A DNA stretch of 64,000 nucleotides from CAYFWF01 sp964346815 (GTDB taxonomy: Bacteria; Acidobacteriota; Aminicenantia; Aminicenantales; Aminicenantaceae), in assembly GCA_964346815.1 (NCBI GenBank), contig CAYFWF010000021.1, positions 1-64,000 on the forward strand, in the 5' to 3' direction. Shown piece by piece: positions 61,618 through 64,000 of this stretch; positions within the stretch are counted from its first letter, which is position 1; each line of letters opens with the position of its first letter. Under the pieces are notes generated by a model. That model worked only from the letters and a program-made list of their open reading frames with translations, made no database searches and was not told the DNA's origin. The translations under genes and the position numbers were made by a program.

Positions 61618-63777
61618 ATGAAAACGATAAAGATTTTGACCATTGTCTTAGTGTTCGTATCAGCGCAAATGCTCCTGGGGGTCATCCCTCGAAAGTGGGA
61701 ATTTTATAAGATGGACGATTATCTCGATGGAAAATTTGCTGGAATTTCTGTGTCCCACCAGGGAGTGCTCTCCCTTTCTCCCAAAGAGGATGTTATCGAG
61801 GGACCGACTGAAGAGTTCTATCTTTCGCTGCTCATAACCTCGGATGAGACCATGTATTTGGGAACAGGACACAGCGGAAAGATCTACAAAATCCAGGCAG
61901 ATGGTAAAGTCGAGCTTTTTTTTCAGGCTCCTGAAATGGATGTCTATTGCCTTGCCCGGGACAGGAAGGGGAACCTCTATGCCGGCACTTCGCCAAATGG
62001 CAAGATCTATAAAATCACCAGCCAAGGGGATGGAAAGCCTTTCTTTAATCCCACAGAAAAATATATATGGGATCTTTTGTTTTTAGATAATGAGAATCTG
62101 TTGGCAGCCGTAGGTGAGAGCGGTGGAATTTACGAAATAAATGAGGAAGGGGAAGGAGCCTTGATCATGAAGGCAGAGGAAAACCACATCCTCTGTTTAG
62201 AACAGTCCGAAGCAGGTGAATTGATCGCAGGGAGTGGAGGAAAAGGATTAATATACAAAGTGACACCTAGTCGAAGAGCCTCCATCTTGTATGAGTCTTC
62301 CTACGAAGAAATTAAAGGCATAGCTTTGGATAGAGCCGGGAATATCTATGCAGCGGCAGGGGGAAAAGTGGTCACGACCAGGAAAGATGCAGCTTCGCTT
62401 TTGCCGGCCAGAGTCTCTACAGAGATTACGGTTACAGCGGCACCGGAAACCCCTTCACAAAAACAGGCCGCCGTTTCTCTGGACAAGCAGCCGGGTGCTC
62501 TCGTCCGAGTGAACCCTGAAGGACTGGCGAAAAAGCTTTGGTCATCAGAGGAAGAACTGGTCTATTCTTTACTCTGGGATGAAGGGAAGGGAAAAATTAT
62601 CTTTGGAACTGGCGACAAAGGACGGCTCTACGAGATCGATTCAGATGAGAACGTTTCTCTGCTTATCCAGAGAGACTCTGAACAGGTCTATCTTCTGGTC
62701 CCTCACGATTCAAATATCTATACTTTATTCAATAATCCTGCCCGATTGACCCGCCTTTCTCCAGGTCAGAGGTTTGAGGGAGAATATGAGAGTCGTGTCA
62801 TGGATGCTGGGACCCTCTCCCAATGGGGAAGGATCGAGTGGGAGGCCGAGCTCGCCTCCGGTTCGACACTTCAATTTTTAAGCAGGAGCGGCAACTCTTC
62901 ACAGCCGGATCGAACCTGGAGTGAATGGTCACCCCCCTACCAAAAGGCAGAAGGCGAACAAATCCTCAGCCCCAAGGGCCGTTATCTTCAGTTCAAAGTC
63001 AAGTTCAGAGCCGAGTCGGGCCGGAAGTCCCCTCTGCTGAAAAAGATTTCCCTTTTTTATCTTCAATCCAACCTGCCTCCGTCTTTGACCAAACTCGATC
63101 TTCTTCCTGCAAACGAGGTTTATCTAAAACCCCTCGAACAGGATGAGGTCATATGGGGAGCGGATATCAGCCAATCCGAACAGGCGATAGCCAAGGATAA
63201 ATCGAAGCAAAGCTTTATGGCTCCCAAGAAGGTCCAGAGGAAAGGCTATCAGACCGTTACCTGGGATGCAGAAGATGAAAACAAAGACAGCCTTCTCTAT
63301 TCGATATACATTCGGAGAGAAGATGAGCCGAAATGGAGAATCTTCAAGAAAGAATGGGTGGAGAAGATCTTTTCTTTTGACACCTTGAATTTTCCCGACG
63401 GAGTCTATTATCTGAAAATCGAGGCCTCGGATTCGCCTTCCAATCCAAAAGGAACGGAACTGAAATCAGAAAAAATCAGCCGCAAGCTGGTCATTGATAA
63501 TTCTCTGCCTGACTTTAGAAATGTCCAGGTCAACAAGCAAGGAAACAATCTGGCCGTGGCGTTTTCGGTTGAAGATGCACAGTCTTATATAAAAGAAGTT
63601 AAATTCCAGATCCGCCCGGACGATTGGCAGATTGTTTTTCCTGAAGACGGTATGTGTGACTCCAAGACTGAATCGTTCCGTTTTTCTGTGCGTTTGAATC
63701 CAGATTCAGACAATCTGATTGTCATCAGAGTCAAGGACAGCCAGGATAACGTGGCGGTATATAGATCCTCCTTTTGA
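61618..63777 (+). CDS. Exported propeller protein with C-terminal Ig-like region
   Basis: The 719-residue protein has a signal peptide (about 1-22) and many beta-propeller strands of the form (Y/L)LGTG.SGKIYK, LYAGTSPNGKIYK, LIAGSGGKGLIYK and IIFGTGDKGRLYE, spaced at about 45 residues. The second half (about 400-719) reads as beta-sandwich modules (WRIFKKEWVE, then DGVYYLKIEASDSPSNP). It has no enzyme motif. Together with the S55 gene just upstream it may form an operon; it could be a substrate, an inhibitor or a scaffold. Four of the repeats are very alike. Confidence 0.75.
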   Translation: MKTIKILTIVLVFVSAQMLLGVIPRKWEFYKMDDYLDGKFAGISVSHQGVLSLSPKEDVIEGPTEEFYLSLLITSDETMYLGTGHSGKIYKIQADGKVELFFQAPEMDVYCLARDRKGNLYAGTSPNGKIYKITSQGDGKPFFNPTEKYIWDLLFLDNENLLAAVGESGGIYEINEEGEGALIMKAEENHILCLEQSEAGELIAGSGGKGLIYKVTPSRRASILYESSYEEIKGIALDRAGNIYAAAGGKVVTTRKDAASLLPARVSTEITVTAAPETPSQKQAAVSLDKQPGALVRVNPEGLAKKLWSSEEELVYSLLWDEGKGKIIFGTGDKGRLYEIDSDENVSLLIQRDSEQVYLLVPHDSNIYTLFNNPARLTRLSPGQRFEGEYESRVMDAGTLSQWGRIEWEAELASGSTLQFLSRSGNSSQPDRTWSEWSPPYQKAEGEQILSPKGRYLQFKVKFRAESGRKSPLLKKISLFYLQSNLPPSLTKLDLLPANEVYLKPLEQDEVIWGADISQSEQAIAKDKSKQSFMAPKKVQRKGYQTVTWDAEDENKDSLLYSIYIRREDEPKWRIFKKEWVEKIFSFDTLNFPDGVYYLKIEASDSPSNPKGTELKSEKISRKLVIDNSLPDFRNVQVNKQGNNLAVAFSVEDAQSYIKEVKFQIRPDDWQIVFPEDGMCDSKTESFRFSVRLNPDSDNLIVIRVKDSQDNVAVYRSSF

Positions 63778-63783
63778 CCTGGA

Positions 63784-64000
63784 TCAGCCGCTAACCCGTT
63801 CGATATAGGAATTGTCGCGGGTGTCTATCCTTATGATGTCCCCCTCTTTTATGAACTGAGGAACGGTGACCGTGATGCCGGTTTCCAGAGTGGCTGGTTT
63901 GTTGCTGGCCGATTGGGTGGCCCCTTTAAGATAAGGTTCGGTTTTCACCACTTTCATATCTATGGTTAAGGGAGGATTCACTCCAACCGGTTTTCCATCT
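63784..64000 (-). CDS. efp: Elongation factor P (5' part outside window)
   Basis: The minus-strand frame is open to the window edge; the start lies beyond it. The visible C-terminal 70 residues, for example GKPVGVNPPL, VVKTEPYLKGA, KPATLETGITVTVPQFI and EGDIIRIDTR, are the S1/OB-type domains 2 and 3 of elongation factor P, which helps the ribosome through polyproline. The GTG at 63981 is inside the domain and is not the start. The Lys or Arg that is modified at the tip of domain 1 lies outside, so its modification type cannot be told. Confidence 0.9.
   Translation of the reverse strand, partial: DGKPVGVNPPLTIDMKVVKTEPYLKGATQSASNKPATLETGITVTVPQFIKEGDIIRIDTRDNSYIERVSG

Overview
The window looks like a chromosomal segment of a Gram-negative, probably anaerobic, heterotrophic bacterium of the Acidobacteriota/Aminicenantes type. 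This is an inference from gene content, not a phylogenetic result: many exported or lipoprotein hydrolases, SpoIVB-type S55 peptidase, DUF2961, DUF4438 and DUF885 proteins, WD40-like PD40 propellers, FtsX-type permeases, HisKA_2 kinases, and a GT9/WbqC surface-sugar background. Base composition is moderate and fairly even. Genes mostly stand alone or in short runs and often have strong GGAGG-type ribosome binding sites, which let several starts be moved downstream.

Layout. 1-832: right end of an IS481-type element abutting the tail of a TPR gene. 989-8430: exported enzymes (Ntn amidohydrolase, PD40 propeller lipoprotein, HExxH protein, alkaline phosphatase, duplicated-domain unknown, MBL-fold hydrolase) with gene debris between them. 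8462-11854: a LuxR fragment, two methyltransferases and a GT9 glycosyltransferase. 11883-24188: S9 peptidase, a surface locus (exported unknown, outer-membrane barrel, tandem DUF4438), lipoprotein esterase, ABM protein, M23 peptidase, membrane protein, amidase. 24475-32298: FtsX/MacB permease, glycolytic pair pfkA-fbaB, two-domain M16 protease. 32349-36118: WbqC, DUF2961, RHH protein, lipoprotein. 36462-42361: orphan PAS/GAF kinase, tRNA/rRNA uracil methyltransferase, K+ channel, RmuC, tRNA-Lys. 42554-48885: membrane protein, frameshifted exported gene, serine hydrolase, M28 peptidase, second orphan kinase, PilZ protein. 49042-64000: tautomerase, pseudopilin-like protein, MinD-like ATPase with a J-like partner, rpoZ, CYTH, polyprenyl synthase, TatD, DUF885, FabH, DsbD-N-like, epimerase, S55 peptidase, exported propeller, EF-P.

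How it works together. The strongest theme is an exported degradative and surface-modifying repertoire (proteases, esterases, phosphatase, amidases, glycosidase-like DUF2961) fed into a simple glycolytic core. Housekeeping functions (rpoZ, fabH, efp, polyprenyl synthase, tRNA-Lys) cluster in the last quarter. Several loci carry decay (IS fragment, LuxR fragment, frameshifted exported gene, propeller tail remnant, coding debris at 4397-4794), so this is a chromosome with active gene turnover.

No CRISPR array, prophage or defence island is evident. The items most worth a second look are a phosphofructokinase with a shortened nucleotide loop and a changed Mg2+ residue, a DUF885 protein lacking every expected zinc ligand, a MinD-like ATPase paired with a J domain without HPD, the barrel/DUF4438 surface locus, and two intergenic regions with strong nested inverted repeats (36147-36237 and 49558-49629).
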